Shown here piece by piece: positions 18,510 through 26,951 of a stretch of 64,000 nt of DNA; the first letter of the stretch is position 1; each line of letters opens with the position of its first letter. The translations under genes were made by a program, and so were the position numbers. The notes beneath the pieces were generated by a model. That model was not told where the DNA came from, did no database searches, and saw only the letters and a program-made list of their open reading frames with translations. Origin of the DNA: Chitinilyticum aquatile DSM 21506 (GTDB taxonomy: Bacteria; Pseudomonadota; Gammaproteobacteria; Burkholderiales; Chitinibacteraceae); assembly GCF_000430805.1 (NCBI RefSeq), contig NZ_KE387261.1:121844-185843 (forward strand), given 5' to 3'.

Positions 18510-19185
18510 TGGTCAAGTATTGGCCGATCAGCTGAATTTCGGGTAAGCACACCGAGTGCTGGATGGGCCAGGTGTGCCAGCTCACCGGATTGCCGAAATC
18601 GCGTACTGCATCATGCGCGGCCTGGCCGAGCTGAACGGGAACAACCGGGTCGTGGCTGCCGTGGCAGGCCATGACCGGTGTTGCTGTGTTGGCGCGGCGC
18701 ATGGCTGCGTCAGTCAGCAGTTCCGGTGCCGGCAGGTAGGTGGACAGGGCAACAATACCGGCCAGTTTTTCCGGATGCAGCAGGCCAGCCGTGTAGGCAA
18801 TCGCACCGCCTTGCGAGAAGCCGGCCAGCACGATATTGGCTGTCGGTATGCCGCGTGCATTTTCGCGGGCAATCAAGGCGCGTATCGCAGCGACGGATGC
18901 CTGGACGCCTGCAATGTCGGCGTGACGCTTGATGTCCTCGAAAAACACGATGTCGTACCAGGCCCGCATCACATAGCCATTGTTGCAGGTGATGGGCTGG
19001 TAGGGCGCGTGCGGGAAAAGGAAGCGCACGGGCAGATTGTCCGGCAGTCCCAGTTCCGGCACGACAGGAACAAAATCATTGCCGTCCGCTCCGAGGCCAT
19101 GCAGCCAGATCACCGCATGCTGCGGATTGGCGCCGGTCTCTGTTTCAACGCAGGGAAGGAGTTCTTGTTCGCTCATGCCGGTCAT
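18496..19185 (-). CDS. Alpha/beta hydrolase, carboxylesterase family
   Basis: A 229-residue cytoplasmic esterase of the phospholipase/carboxylesterase (EstB/YpfH-like) family. The oxyanion region VIWLHGLGADGNDF, nucleophile elbow GFSQGG, Asp (GSHDPVV) and His (IQHSV) form a complete catalytic triad. The substrate is probably short-chain esters or acyl-thioesters. The ATG at 19185 overlaps the stop of the upstream HAD gene (ATGA); a second ATG three codons later has better spacing from AGGA. The gene's stop codon is supplied by a 49-bp repeat. Confidence 0.9.
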   Translation of the reverse strand: MTGMSEQELLPCVETETGANPQHAVIWLHGLGADGNDFVPVVPELGLPDNLPVRFLFPHAPYQPITCNNGYVMRAWYDIVFFEDIKRHADIAGVQASVAAIRALIARENARGIPTANIVLAGFSQGGAIAYTAGLLHPEKLAGIVALSTYLPAPELLTDAAMRRANTATPVMACHGSHDPVVPVQLGQAAHDAVRDFGNPVSWHTWPIQHSVCLPEIQLIGQYLTRVFS

Positions 19186-19832
19186 TCCTGAATACTGAGA
19201 TGAAACGCGCCATCACGGTGCGTAATCCTGATCTGGTCAAACGTCGAAACGCGATAAGTGCCGCCCGTAGCCGGGCTGTGCGCATGCTGCATGACGACAA
19301 CCGGCATGCCGGCAGCTCCTGCCGAAGCAATACCACTGGCCGCATCTTCAAAGGCGATGCAGGAGTCGGGCGTCACGCCGCAGAGCGCCGCGCCGGCCAG
19401 ATAGGGCGCCGGGTGCGGCTTGCCGTCGCTGACATCTTCGGCGGCGATCATCCTCTCGGGCACCGGCAAACCGGCCCAGCGCAGTTTGGCCGCCGCAATG
19501 TCGCGCGGAGCCGAGGTCACGACAGTCCAGTTCAGTCCATCGAGCTGTTGCAGGAAGGAAAGGGCGCCGGGCATGGCGATGGTGCCATCCAGTGTGCGAG
19601 CTTCCTCTTCCAGCAGCAGGCGAACTTCATGTTCGGCATCAAGGTGGGGGGCGACGATCCGGATGGTTTCCACGCCGCGCCTTCCGTGGACTTCCTGCAT
19701 CACGCTGGCGGGGTCAAGGCCGTGGCGCACCGACCAGCGGGTCCAGAGCCCTTCGATGCAAGGCGTCGAATCGACCAGCGTGCCGTCCATGTCGAACAGC
19801 AGGGCACTGGCAAGCAGCGTGGCATCAGGCAT
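19182..19832 (-). CDS. HAD-superfamily phosphatase/phosphosugar mutase-like
   Basis: A 216-residue HAD hydrolase. Motif I is DMDGTLVDS, motif II is VVTSAP, motif III is the lysine in SDGKPHP, and motif IV is FEDAASGI. The cap domain and length resemble YfbT/YniC-type sugar-phosphatases. The substrate cannot be read from the sequence. It overlaps yjgA upstream by 8 nt and the esterase downstream by 4 nt, so the three genes form a tight unit. Confidence 0.9.
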   Translation of the reverse strand: MPDATLLASALLFDMDGTLVDSTPCIEGLWTRWSVRHGLDPASVMQEVHGRRGVETIRIVAPHLDAEHEVRLLLEEEARTLDGTIAMPGALSFLQQLDGLNWTVVTSAPRDIAAAKLRWAGLPVPERMIAAEDVSDGKPHPAPYLAGAALCGVTPDSCIAFEDAASGIASAGAAGMPVVVMQHAHSPATGGTYRVSTFDQIRITHRDGAFHLSIQE

Positions 19833-20403
19833 CGTCGTTTTCTTCGTCTTCGATATCAGGAAGGGCGATGCCGGCCAGCGGCGGCTCGGGCGTGAAGGAT
19901 TTCAGCAGCTTGAAGAGTTCCCGGTAGGCCTTCATCGGCAGCGGTTTGGGCGTATCGAGGCTGGCTTTTTCCTTCTGCGCATTGCGGATCAGCTGGCGCA
20001 GTTGCTGGATGTCGATCTGCGGCTGTTCGCTGATCAGCGCTTCCAGCGCCTTCGGATCGGTCAGCAGCTTTTCGCGACGACGCTCCAGCCCGTGCAGCCA
20101 GGCATTGTGCGTGTCCGACTGGCCGGCGATCTTGTCGAGCAGTGCATGGATGGGGGCAGTATCAACATTGCGCATCAGCTTGCCGATGAACTGCTTGTGG
20201 CGGGCGATGGCGCCATGTGCTTTCAGGCGCTTGCCTTCCAGCAGCGCATCGAACAGCTTTTCCGGCAGATTCAGTGTGGCCAGCAGCTTGCGGTCCAGAG
20301 GAATCAGCTTTTCGCCGAGCGCCTGCAATTCCTCGCTTTCGCGTTTCAGCTGGGTTTTGCTGGCGGGTTCGATGTCGTTGTCGTGGTCAAATTGCTGGTT
20401 CAT
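19825..20403 (-). CDS. yjgA: Ribosome biogenesis factor YjgA/DarP (DUF615)
   Basis: A 192-residue, highly charged helical protein. SKTQLKRESEELQALGEKLIPL and the later LPLAKRKAH-like block (KRLKAHGAIARHKQFIGKLMR) are typical of DUF615. The family associates with late 50S precursors. It is divergent from pmbA, a conserved pairing in beta- and gammaproteobacteria that supports the assignment. Confidence 0.93.
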   Translation of the reverse strand: MNQQFDHDNDIEPASKTQLKRESEELQALGEKLIPLDRKLLATLNLPEKLFDALLEGKRLKAHGAIARHKQFIGKLMRNVDTAPIHALLDKIAGQSDTHNAWLHGLERRREKLLTDPKALEALISEQPQIDIQQLRQLIRNAQKEKASLDTPKPLPMKAYRELFKLLKSFTPEPPLAGIALPDIEDEENDDA

Positions 20404-20479
20404 GGCAGGCGCAGGGTTGCAAAAGCGTTATCATAGCAAACCTTGAGCCATCGCTCCCGATCCCTCATGTTTCCACGGA

Positions 20480-21820
20480 ATGAACCGCGTGTCCGAATTC
20501 AGCCATAGCCAGCAGCAATTGCAAGATTTGTCCCTCCTGATTCTGGACGAGGCGCGCCGCCAGGGCGCGTCGGCCTGTGATGTCGACATCTCGGAGGGCT
20601 GCGGCCTGAATGTATCGGTTCGGCTGGGTGAAGTGGAAACGCTGGAATACAACCGCGACAAGGGTGTTGGCGTCACCGTATATCTGGGCCAGCAGAAAGG
20701 CCATGCCAGCAGCTCCGATTTCACACCGGATGCCCTGCGCGATACGGTCGCCGCTGCTCTGGCCATCGCCCGTTTTACCGCTGCCGATCCGTGTGCCGGT
20801 CTGGCCGACCCGGCGCTGTTTGCACGCGAGTTTGGTGATTACGATCTGTATCACCCGGAAACGCTGCCGGTCGAAGAAGCCATCCGCCAGGCCCAGGCCT
20901 GCGAAGCCGCCGCGCGTGCGGTCGATCCGCGCATCAGCAATTCGGAAGGCGCCAGTGTTGCCGGCAATGCCGCCAACTGGGTGTATGCCAATTCGCTCGG
21001 CTTCATCGGTGGTGGCATGAGTACACGCTACAGCCTCTCGGCCGCCGTGATTGCCGAGGAGAGCGGCAGCATGCAGCGTGATTACTGGTATGACGTTGCC
21101 CGTGCCCGTGCGGATCTTGGCTCGCCCGAATGGGTCGGCCGCCGTGCCGGTGAACGTACCGTGCGCCGACTGGGCGCACGCCGGCTGAAAACCGGCAGCT
21201 ATCCGGTGCTGTTCGAAGCAACGCAGGCCGGTTCGCTGATCGGGCAGTGGGTGAGCGCGGTCAGTGGCAGCAGCCTCTACCGCCAGTCGAGCTTTCTGCT
21301 CGACAGTCTGGATACGCAGGTGTTTTCGCCCTGCGTTTCCATCATCGAAGACCCTTTCCTGCCGCGCGGCATGGCCAGCGGGGCTTTCGACAGCGAAGGC
21401 GTGGCAACCCGCCGCCGCAACGTCGTTGAGGCCGGTATGCAGCGTGGCTATTTCCTCGGCAGCTATTCGGCCCGCAAGCTCGGCATGCAGACCACCGGCA
21501 ATGCCGGCGGCGCGCATAATCTGATCGTACCGGCCACACACAAGGCCGATGCGCTGTTGCGCGAACTGGGCACTGGCCTCTATGTGACCGAATTGCTCGG
21601 CCATGGCATCAATCTGGTCACCGGCGACTACTCGCGCGGCGCCGCCGGCTTCTGGGTGGAAAATGGCCAGATCCAGTATCCGGTCGAGGAAATCACCATC
21701 GCCGGCAATCTGCGCGACATGTATCGCCAGATTGTCGCCATCGGTGACGACGTGCTGCCCGGCAGCTCGCGTCGCGTGGGTTCCATCCTGATCGAAAGCA
21801 TGACCGTCGCTGGCGTGTGA
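20480..21820 (+). CDS. pmbA: Metalloprotease PmbA (TldE)
   Basis: A 446-residue member of the TldD/TldE family. TldE forms a heterodimer with TldD and takes part in peptide proteolysis, for example microcin B17 maturation and CcdA degradation. The N-terminal domain (SACDVDISEGCGLNVSVRLGEVETLEYNRDKGVGV, in part) and the C-terminal block LLGHGINLVTGDYSRGAAGFWVENG are diagnostic. It lacks the HExxxH metal site of TldD, as expected for TldE. The stop is 2 nt before a 49-bp palindromic repeat. Confidence 0.95.
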   Translation: MNRVSEFSHSQQQLQDLSLLILDEARRQGASACDVDISEGCGLNVSVRLGEVETLEYNRDKGVGVTVYLGQQKGHASSSDFTPDALRDTVAAALAIARFTAADPCAGLADPALFAREFGDYDLYHPETLPVEEAIRQAQACEAAARAVDPRISNSEGASVAGNAANWVYANSLGFIGGGMSTRYSLSAAVIAEESGSMQRDYWYDVARARADLGSPEWVGRRAGERTVRRLGARRLKTGSYPVLFEATQAGSLIGQWVSAVSGSSLYRQSSFLLDSLDTQVFSPCVSIIEDPFLPRGMASGAFDSEGVATRRRNVVEAGMQRGYFLGSYSARKLGMQTTGNAGGAHNLIVPATHKADALLRELGTGLYVTELLGHGINLVTGDYSRGAAGFWVENGQIQYPVEEITIAGNLRDMYRQIVAIGDDVLPGSSRRVGSILIESMTVAGV

Positions 21821-21822
21821 TA

Positions 21823-21871
21823 GGGTATGTAACTGCAACCTAATATCTGCGATGGCTATAGGTTGATGGGG
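21823..21871. repeat. Diverged 49-bp palindromic repeat, copy 2
   Basis: It aligns with the family in frame: GGGTAT at the left end, CTGCAACCTA at positions 11-20 and TGGCT at positions 31-35, but the right end (ATGGGG) has lost ATACCC. The internal CAACCTA/TAGGTTG pair still forms a hairpin. It lies between pmbA and the glycosylase gene. Confidence 0.5.
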
Positions 21872-21882
21872 GTGTATGTATC

Positions 21883-22506
21883 TTGATCGGCAAGCCTGCT
21901 TACTGGGAGAATGCCTGCGCTGAATTGGCCCGGCGCGATGCGGTGCTGGCTGGGCTGATTGCCGCCTATCCGGAAATGAGCCTGCAGGGGCGGGGCGACG
22001 CCTTCGTGACGCTGGCGCGCTCGATTGTCGGCCAGCAGATTTCGGTGAAAGCGGCCGACGCCGTCTGGGGGCGTCTGCTTGCCCATCTTGAGTGGATCGA
22101 AAGTAGCCGCATTCTGGCCAGCAGCGTCGAGCAATTGCGCGCCTGCGGCCTGTCCGCCCGCAAGGTTGAATACCTCAGCGATCTGGCCCGTCACCACGCC
22201 GCTGGGCGCTTGAATCCGGCCGACTGGCAGGATTGGGATGACGAAACCATCATTGCGGAGCTGACCGGTATCCGCGGTATTGGCCGCTGGACGGCCGAGA
22301 TGTTCCTGATTTTTCATCTCCTGCGCCCGAACGTGCTGCCACTGGACGACATCGGCCTGCTGCGTGCGGTGGCCCTGCACTATCACGGCGGCGAGCGCCT
22401 GCCGAGGAAAGTCGTTCGCGAGCTGGCCGCGCAATGGCAGCCCTGGTGCTCGGTAGCCACATGGTATCTCTGGCGCAGTCTTGATCCAGTGCCGGTCGAA
22501 TATTGA
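21883..22506 (+). CDS. DNA-3-methyladenine glycosylase II (AlkA type)
   Basis: A 207-residue base-excision repair glycosylase that removes alkylated bases. It has the helix-hairpin-helix LTGIRGIGRWTAEMFLIF and the catalytic Asp region LPLDDIGLLRAV, and SIVGQQISVKAADAVW is typical of the family. The N-terminal TBP-like domain of E. coli AlkA is absent, as in many short homologues. The apparent start is TTG (21883), since no ATG or GTG is in frame upstream. Confidence 0.92.
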   Translation: MIGKPAYWENACAELARRDAVLAGLIAAYPEMSLQGRGDAFVTLARSIVGQQISVKAADAVWGRLLAHLEWIESSRILASSVEQLRACGLSARKVEYLSDLARHHAAGRLNPADWQDWDDETIIAELTGIRGIGRWTAEMFLIFHLLRPNVLPLDDIGLLRAVALHYHGGERLPRKVVRELAAQWQPWCSVATWYLWRSLDPVPVEY

Positions 22507-22539
22507 TGGTGGGTGTGTGACAGCTGCTGCGGGCAGGGT

Positions 22540-23346
22540 TCACTTGCCCTGATAGCGCTCGCGGATGCGCTGCAGCTCGCCGCTATGCTTCAGTTCCTCG
22601 AAGGCTTTCTCGAAGCGTGTGAAGAATTGTTCATTGACCCGGGTGTTGAAGGCGAAGTAGCAGCCGCTGCCCTTCTGCAGGGTATAGAGCACCTCCATCG
22701 CATCCGGGTCCAGCCCCTGGCGTTTTGCCTCGAAACGGTGGGCAATGAGCAAGCCGACCGACAATTCGAAGCGCTCGGCATACAGCATGCGCACCGATTT
22801 TTCCTCGCTTGCGCTGGTGTCGATCTGCTGCACTGGAAACCCCTTGGCCTGGAGGATCTGCGTGCCGGCGCTATTGCGTGCGGCGCCGATGCGGTAGTGC
22901 CGCGCATCGTCAAGGCTGGCGACGTGCACATCCTTGCGGTGCCTGAGGCGGATCAGCTGTACGTCGCAGTCGTCGAAGGGGCCGACCCAGCGGTAAAGCT
23001 TCTCGCGCTCGGGGGTACGCACAATGGTGTAGAGCAGGCTGTCCGGTGTTTCGCCAGTCATGTAAACCGAGCGCGTCCAGGGGTAGCTCTGCCGCTCGAT
23101 CTGTAAGCCGGAGCGGGCAATGACGGCGTCGAGAATCTCGTTGGCGAGCCCGCGGTGCTGGCCGCGCAGCATGTAGTTGAAAGGAGGGAACTCTTCGGTA
23201 AATGCCTGCAGGTTGCTGGCAGCCAGCGGGAATGGCAGCAGCAATGCGCAGGCCACAAGCCAGCGGCGGATGCGCGCGAAGCGTGGCCGTTGCAGGGCAG
23301 GAGCATGGCGCGGAGCGGGCCTTGCCGTGGTAATTGCGGTTTCCAT
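22540..23346 (-). CDS. Periplasmic substrate-binding protein (SBP family 3-like)
   Basis: About 268 residues, with a long arginine-rich n-region and a signal sequence (WLVACALLLPFPLAAS), then the type 2 periplasmic binding fold: FTEEFPPFNYMLRGQHRGLANEILDAV and a terminal ELQRIRERYQGK. Many stand-alone members of this kind in betaproteobacteria bind amino acids or unknown ligands and are not next to transporter genes; none is adjacent here. The frame is open to 23412, but that start would lie in the pyrD terminator hairpin, so I use the ATG at 23346, whose ribosome site is poor. Confidence 0.8.
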   Translation of the reverse strand: METAITTARPAPRHAPALQRPRFARIRRWLVACALLLPFPLAASNLQAFTEEFPPFNYMLRGQHRGLANEILDAVIARSGLQIERQSYPWTRSVYMTGETPDSLLYTIVRTPEREKLYRWVGPFDDCDVQLIRLRHRKDVHVASLDDARHYRIGAARNSAGTQILQAKGFPVQQIDTSASEEKSVRMLYAERFELSVGLLIAHRFEAKRQGLDPDAMEVLYTLQKGSGCYFAFNTRVNEQFFTRFEKAFEELKHSGELQRIRERYQGK

Positions 23347-23400
23347 CCTTACAGAATTCAGCCTGCAGGACGAAAATGCAAGACCAGCTGTCAGAAATGC

Positions 23401-23425
23401 AGAAACCGGCATATAGCCGGTTTCT
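23401..23425 (-). terminator. Hairpin downstream of pyrD
   Basis: Perfect 10-bp arms AGAAACCGGC (23401-23410) and GCCGGTTTCT (23416-23425) with a 5-nt loop, 19 bp after the pyrD stop. The T-run is interrupted. Confidence 0.6.
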
Positions 23426-23443
23426 GTCGGGGCGATGATGCGC

Positions 23444-24376
23444 TCAGAGTGTTTTCAGCTTGCCCTGGAAATCGCTGATGCGCTCGTAACCCTTGGCCAG
23501 CATGATGGCTTTCAGCTCCTCGATCAGGCGCGGGAAGATCAGCGGGCCTTCTTCGAAGAGCTGTGTGCCGACCTGCACGATGCTGGCGCCCGCCAGCAGA
23601 TGCAGGAACACCTGCTCGCCGCTGCGCACGCCGCCGCAGCCGATTACCTTCTTGTTCGGGCAGCGACGATAGAAGGCATTCACATTGGCCAGCGCCGTCG
23701 GCAGCACGAAATCGCCGCCAATGCCGCCGAAGCCGTCTTTCGGGCGGATCACCACCGTTTCGGTCTGCGGGTCGATGACCAGACCATTGCCGATCGAATT
23801 GATGCAGGTGACAAAGGCAATCTGCGGGTAGGTATTAAGAATCGCGGCAGCTTCGTCGAAATGGGCAATGTCGAAGTAGGGCGGCAGTTTCACGCCGAAC
23901 GGCCGGTCATAGGCATCGGCGATTTCGTGGATGAAGGTATCCATCGCTTCGAAATCGTAGCCAACCTGTGCCTTGCCGGGCACGTTCGGGCACGACAGGT
24001 TCAGCTCCATCATTACCGGCGTCACGGCTTCGCGCAGCTCGGCTACCATGGTGAGGTTGTCATCGAGCGTGAGGCCGGCCAGTGACATGAACAGCGGTTT
24101 GCGTTCGTAATCGTGGCAGCGCGCGTAGTTCAGGTAATAGGGGAAGCCTTCGTTGGGCAGGCCCATCGAGTTGATGCTGCCCCAGGGCGTGGCGCGGTAG
24201 CGTGGCTCGGGGTTGCCGTCGCGCTGCGTCAGCGTGCAGCTTTTGGTCACCATGGCACCGGCGACGCTCTCGGAGAGTGCTTCGAGCTGCGAAGCAACAC
24301 TGCACCACACCCCCGATGCATTCATCAGCGGATTGGCGAGCGGCAGATCAAGAAATTCAGTGCTTAAATCGGGCAT
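23444..24376 (-). CDS. pyrD: Dihydroorotate dehydrogenase, class 1A type
   Basis: A 310-residue flavoprotein oxidising dihydroorotate to orotate in pyrimidine synthesis. The active-site segment NLSCPNVPGK carries the catalytic cysteine of class 1 enzymes, where class 2 membrane enzymes have serine. The absence of an N-terminal membrane helix, the length and GGVRSGEQVFLHLLAGASIVQVGTQLFEEGP (in part) match class 1A, the cytosolic fumarate-using type of lactococci. The ATG follows GGGAGCTTGCC. It is a single gene without other pyr genes nearby. Confidence 0.92.
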   Translation of the reverse strand: MPDLSTEFLDLPLANPLMNASGVWCSVASQLEALSESVAGAMVTKSCTLTQRDGNPEPRYRATPWGSINSMGLPNEGFPYYLNYARCHDYERKPLFMSLAGLTLDDNLTMVAELREAVTPVMMELNLSCPNVPGKAQVGYDFEAMDTFIHEIADAYDRPFGVKLPPYFDIAHFDEAAAILNTYPQIAFVTCINSIGNGLVIDPQTETVVIRPKDGFGGIGGDFVLPTALANVNAFYRRCPNKKVIGCGGVRSGEQVFLHLLAGASIVQVGTQLFEEGPLIFPRLIEELKAIMLAKGYERISDFQGKLKTL

Positions 24377-24640
24377 GGCAAGCTCCCTCTGGCCTTGGTC
24401 AGGCTGCTGAAAACAGCCTGCGCTGTGTTTTCAGCGGCAAGGCTGGTCAAAAATATGGTGAAAAGCAAATTCAGCAAGTCACCGGTTTTCAAATCGCCTG
24501 TTTGCGCCGGGCTGGCCCGGTGCCGGATGGGAGCCTGAAAACCGGCCTTGTATATCGATGTGCTGACTGTTACGAGCATCATACGAAGCCACTGCTGCGG
24601 GTATCGTGAGCAGGGTCAAAAAGCCCGCATATTGTTTGAT

Positions 24641-25108
24641 TCACCCGTTTTGCGGCGAACTGGCCGCGCTGCAGATGGCCTGCATGGTGGCAACCCAGCT
24701 TACCGTAGCCGAATTGCCGGCGCTTTGAAAGGCGCGTGCAAGGAGTTCTCGCTGCGGATTGCTCAGCCTTTGTTCAAGATCAAGCCCGCTGGCCGTCAGT
24801 GACAGGCAGCGCACGCGGCGATCCGCGGCTGAGGGGCTATTTTCAACCAGCCTGGCCTCGATGAGCTGCCGCATGGGGCCGTGCAGTGCCTGTTTGCTCA
24901 CGCCGAGAATGCCCAGTAGCGCTTGCTGGCTGATGCCGGGCTGGCGGGCGACAAAATACAGGATGCGATGGTGTACCCGGTTCCAGCCGAACTCGGCCAG
25001 GATGGCATCGGGCGGGGCGGTGATGGCTTTTTGCGCGTGGAAGATCAGTTCGAGAGCTCGATTGAGCTCGGCCTCGGGGATGGCTGCGTGGGAAGATTGG
25101 TCAATCAT
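24641..25108 (-). CDS. MarR-family transcriptional regulator
   Basis: A 155-residue winged-helix repressor-like protein. The recognition region GISQQALLGILGVSKQALHGPMRQLIEARLVENSPSAADRRVRCLSLT (quoted in part) has the MarR DR-x-R wing motif. It is divergent from an aminotransferase gene. Two near-identical inverted repeats lie in the shared intergenic DNA, one over its own start codon and one at the -10 of the aminotransferase promoter, so it probably represses both. Confidence 0.9.
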   Translation of the reverse strand: MIDQSSHAAIPEAELNRALELIFHAQKAITAPPDAILAEFGWNRVHHRILYFVARQPGISQQALLGILGVSKQALHGPMRQLIEARLVENSPSAADRRVRCLSLTASGLDLEQRLSNPQRELLARAFQSAGNSATVSWVATMQAICSAASSPQNG

Positions 25109-25117
25109 ATTGACTTA
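25097..25117. promoter_or_regulatory. Putative MarR operator 1
   Basis: TTGGTCAATCATATTGACTTA is an inverted repeat (TCAAT-CAT-ATTGA) covering the regulator's start codon and the -35 of the divergent promoter. Confidence 0.7.
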
Positions 25118-25138
25118 GTTGGCTCTTTACGGGATATT
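25110..25138 (+). promoter_or_regulatory. Putative sigma-70 promoter of the aminotransferase gene
   Basis: TTGACT (25110-25115), a 17-bp spacer, GATATT (25133-25138). The -35 lies inside operator 1 and the -10 touches operator 2, which fits repression. Confidence 0.55.
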
Positions 25139-25157
25139 GGTCAATATTGTTGACCAA
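25137..25157. promoter_or_regulatory. Putative MarR operator 2
   Basis: TTGGTCAATATTGTTGACCAA is a near-perfect inverted repeat starting exactly 40 bp after operator 1 (about four helix turns), between the promoter and the aminotransferase start. Confidence 0.75.
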
Positions 25158-25178
25158 AACTCTCCGTGGAGCAAATGC

Positions 25179-26342
25179 ATGCTGGCCGAACGCATCAACC
25201 GCCTGACCTCATCCCTGGTACGCGACATTCTGGCTGCGGCCAGCAGCCCGGGCGTCACTTCCTTTGCCGGTGGCTTGCCCGCCGAGCACGCACTCTTTGT
25301 TCCCGATCTGGCGGCATTGCCGGCCGGAGCCCTGGCTGGCGCCTTGCAATATGGGCCGTCGGAAGGCGAACCGGCGCTGCGCGAGCAGGTGGCTGCCATG
25401 CTGAGCGCGCAAGGATTGCCGTGCACGGCCGGGCAGGTGCTGATCCTGAACGGCTCGCAGCAGGGGATTGATCTGGTTGCCAAGCTGGCTATCGAGCCGG
25501 GTCGGCGCGTGCTGGTCGAATCGCCGACCTATCTGGCAGCGCTGCAGTCGTTCCGGCTGTTTGGCGCCGAGCTGGATGGCTGGGGCAGTGATGAGGGTAT
25601 GCCGCCAGCGGGAAGACTGGAAAAGGGCTTGCGTACTGATACCCGACTGACTTATCTCAATCCTACTTTCCAGAATCCGTCGGGAGCCTGCTACAGCCAC
25701 AGCGAGCGCCAGGCGCTGGCAGCGGAGCTGGATTGCCATTCCCTGATCGTATTCGAGGATGATCCCTATCGCGATCTGGCCTATGACACGCCGGCACCGC
25801 CGCCGCTGGTTAGCCATCTGCAGCAGGCACCGTGGGTCTATCAGGGGTCATTTTCGAAGATTCTCGCTCCGGGTTTGCGGCTGGGCTATCTGGTCGCGCA
25901 TCCGGCACTGTTTCCGCACCTGCTGCGGCTCAAGCAGGCGGCTGATCTGCACAGTAACCGCCTGTCGCAAATTCTGGTTTGCGATGCACTGCAGACCGGC
26001 AAGCTGCCGGCGCACCTGGCGCGCATCCTGCCAGTCTACCGTGCGCGCCGCGATGCCATGGCGGATAGCCTGCAGCGTCATCTGGGCGATCTGGCGCGCT
26101 GGCAATTACCGGCCGGCGGGCTTTTCTTCTGGCTGACGCTGGCCGAGCGCTGCGACACCATGGCGCTGATGCGCGATTTGCTCAAGGAGGACCGGGTTGC
26201 CATCATGCCGGGCGAACCATTCTTTGCCGTGCCGGATGCCCGCAGCTGTATCCGGCTCAATTTCAGTCACGCGGATGCCGGGCAGATCGACGCCGGCGTG
26301 GCGCGGCTGGCCGGGCGGCTGCGTACGCTGCTCTGCCACTGA
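25179..26342 (+). CDS. PLP-dependent aminotransferase, MocR/2-aminoadipate type
   Basis: A 387-residue class I/II aminotransferase. ITSFAGGLP-type opening (GVTSFAGGLPAEHALFV), LQYGPSEGEPALREQVA, TYLNPTFQNPSGACYSHSERQAL and the PLP lysine in YQGSFSKILAPGLRLGYL resemble LysN-like 2-aminoadipate and valine-pyruvate aminotransferases. Its true amino donor is unknown. I use the ATG at 25179, which follows GTGGAG with 8-nt spacing. It is divergent from the MarR gene with matched operators. Confidence 0.9.
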   Translation: MLAERINRLTSSLVRDILAAASSPGVTSFAGGLPAEHALFVPDLAALPAGALAGALQYGPSEGEPALREQVAAMLSAQGLPCTAGQVLILNGSQQGIDLVAKLAIEPGRRVLVESPTYLAALQSFRLFGAELDGWGSDEGMPPAGRLEKGLRTDTRLTYLNPTFQNPSGACYSHSERQALAAELDCHSLIVFEDDPYRDLAYDTPAPPPLVSHLQQAPWVYQGSFSKILAPGLRLGYLVAHPALFPHLLRLKQAADLHSNRLSQILVCDALQTGKLPAHLARILPVYRARRDAMADSLQRHLGDLARWQLPAGGLFFWLTLAERCDTMALMRDLLKEDRVAIMPGEPFFAVPDARSCIRLNFSHADAGQIDAGVARLAGRLRTLLCH

Positions 26343-26361
26343 AACAGGCAACGCCGGCAGG

Positions 26362-26385
26362 AAAAAGGGCGCCGGCGGCGCCCTT
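26362..26385 (-). terminator. Terminator of the 67-aa gene
   Basis: AAGGGCGCC (26365-26373), a short loop and GGCGCCCTT (26377-26385). The A-run at 26362-26366 gives the T-tail on the minus strand. Confidence 0.75.
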
Positions 26386-26406
26386 GCGACAGGCAGGCAG
26401 TCTGAA

Positions 26407-26610
26407 TCAGGCCGCATTGCTGATGTCCTTGCCGCGCTCAATCAGAATGCACTGGATGGCGTCGTGCATGCTTTTGGCCTTGAAAATGATAAAGGCACTG
26501 GGCTGGTTGATTTGCAGGCGGGCCAGACCATGCTCCAGCCGCTTCAGGTCGGCGGTGGACAGCTCGTTGAGCCAGTCATGAGGGGCATTTCCGAACAGAG
26601 GGGCGCGCAT
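26407..26610 (-). CDS. Small hypothetical protein, 67 aa
   Basis: The ATG at 26610 has a good ribosome site (GGGAGAACCTCG). The product starts MRAPLFGNAPHDWLNELS and is soluble and mostly helical (DLKRLEHGLARLQINQ), with one hydrophobic strand (SAFIIFKAKS). It ends at a terminator. I do not recognise a family. The open frame extends far upstream, but that part reads like non-coding sequence. Confidence 0.7.
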   Translation of the reverse strand: MRAPLFGNAPHDWLNELSTADLKRLEHGLARLQINQPSAFIIFKAKSMHDAIQCILIERGKDISNAA

Positions 26611-26738
26611 CGAGGTTCTCCCGGTTTGGCGCGGGGCCTCAGCCCCGCCTGACCCCAAGAATAAATTATGTCCTTGTTTTGCATGGTGTAAGACAGACAA
26701 AAGGTTGGGTGTGGCCGCCAGCCGTTCCGGCGACCGGA

Positions 26739-26951
26739 TCAACGGGCGATGCTGAGCTGATGCATGGCGCTGGCGCGGTTCAGATCCTGCTGGCTCAGGC
26801 CGATCTGCGTCCCGCACGGGCAGGGCAGCATTGAATCGGTGGTCAGCGTTTTCAGGTGATGGGTGACTTCATGCCCGCAATCCGGGCATTCCACGACCAG
26901 CGTGGCGTTATTGTGCTTGTCGATATTCAGGTCGAGATTCAATCCGGTCAT
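26739..26951 (-). CDS. Small putative zinc-ribbon protein, 70 aa
   Basis: The product starts MTGLNLDLNIDKHNN and contains a CPDCGHEV motif and later PCPCGTQIGL, i.e. two CxxC/CxC knuckles, suggesting a zinc ribbon. The ATG at 26951 is preceded by CAGGAGCCCGCA on the minus strand, a good ribosome site. Function unknown. It is followed by the 67-aa gene, with about 130 bp between. Confidence 0.7.
   Translation of the reverse strand: MTGLNLDLNIDKHNNATLVVECPDCGHEVTHHLKTLTTDSMLPCPCGTQIGLSQQDLNRASAMHQLSIAR

Noticed and set aside
20465-21838. A 457-codon minus-strand frame across pmbA
   Set aside because: Antisense shadow of a full-length, well-conserved gene; no protein-like motifs.
24377-24640. 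Possible riboswitch or gene between pyrD and the MarR gene
   Set aside because: Only imperfect short repeats (e.g. CTGAAAACAGCC / GTGTTTTCAGCGG) and no conserved element or plausible ORF were found in this 264-bp gap.
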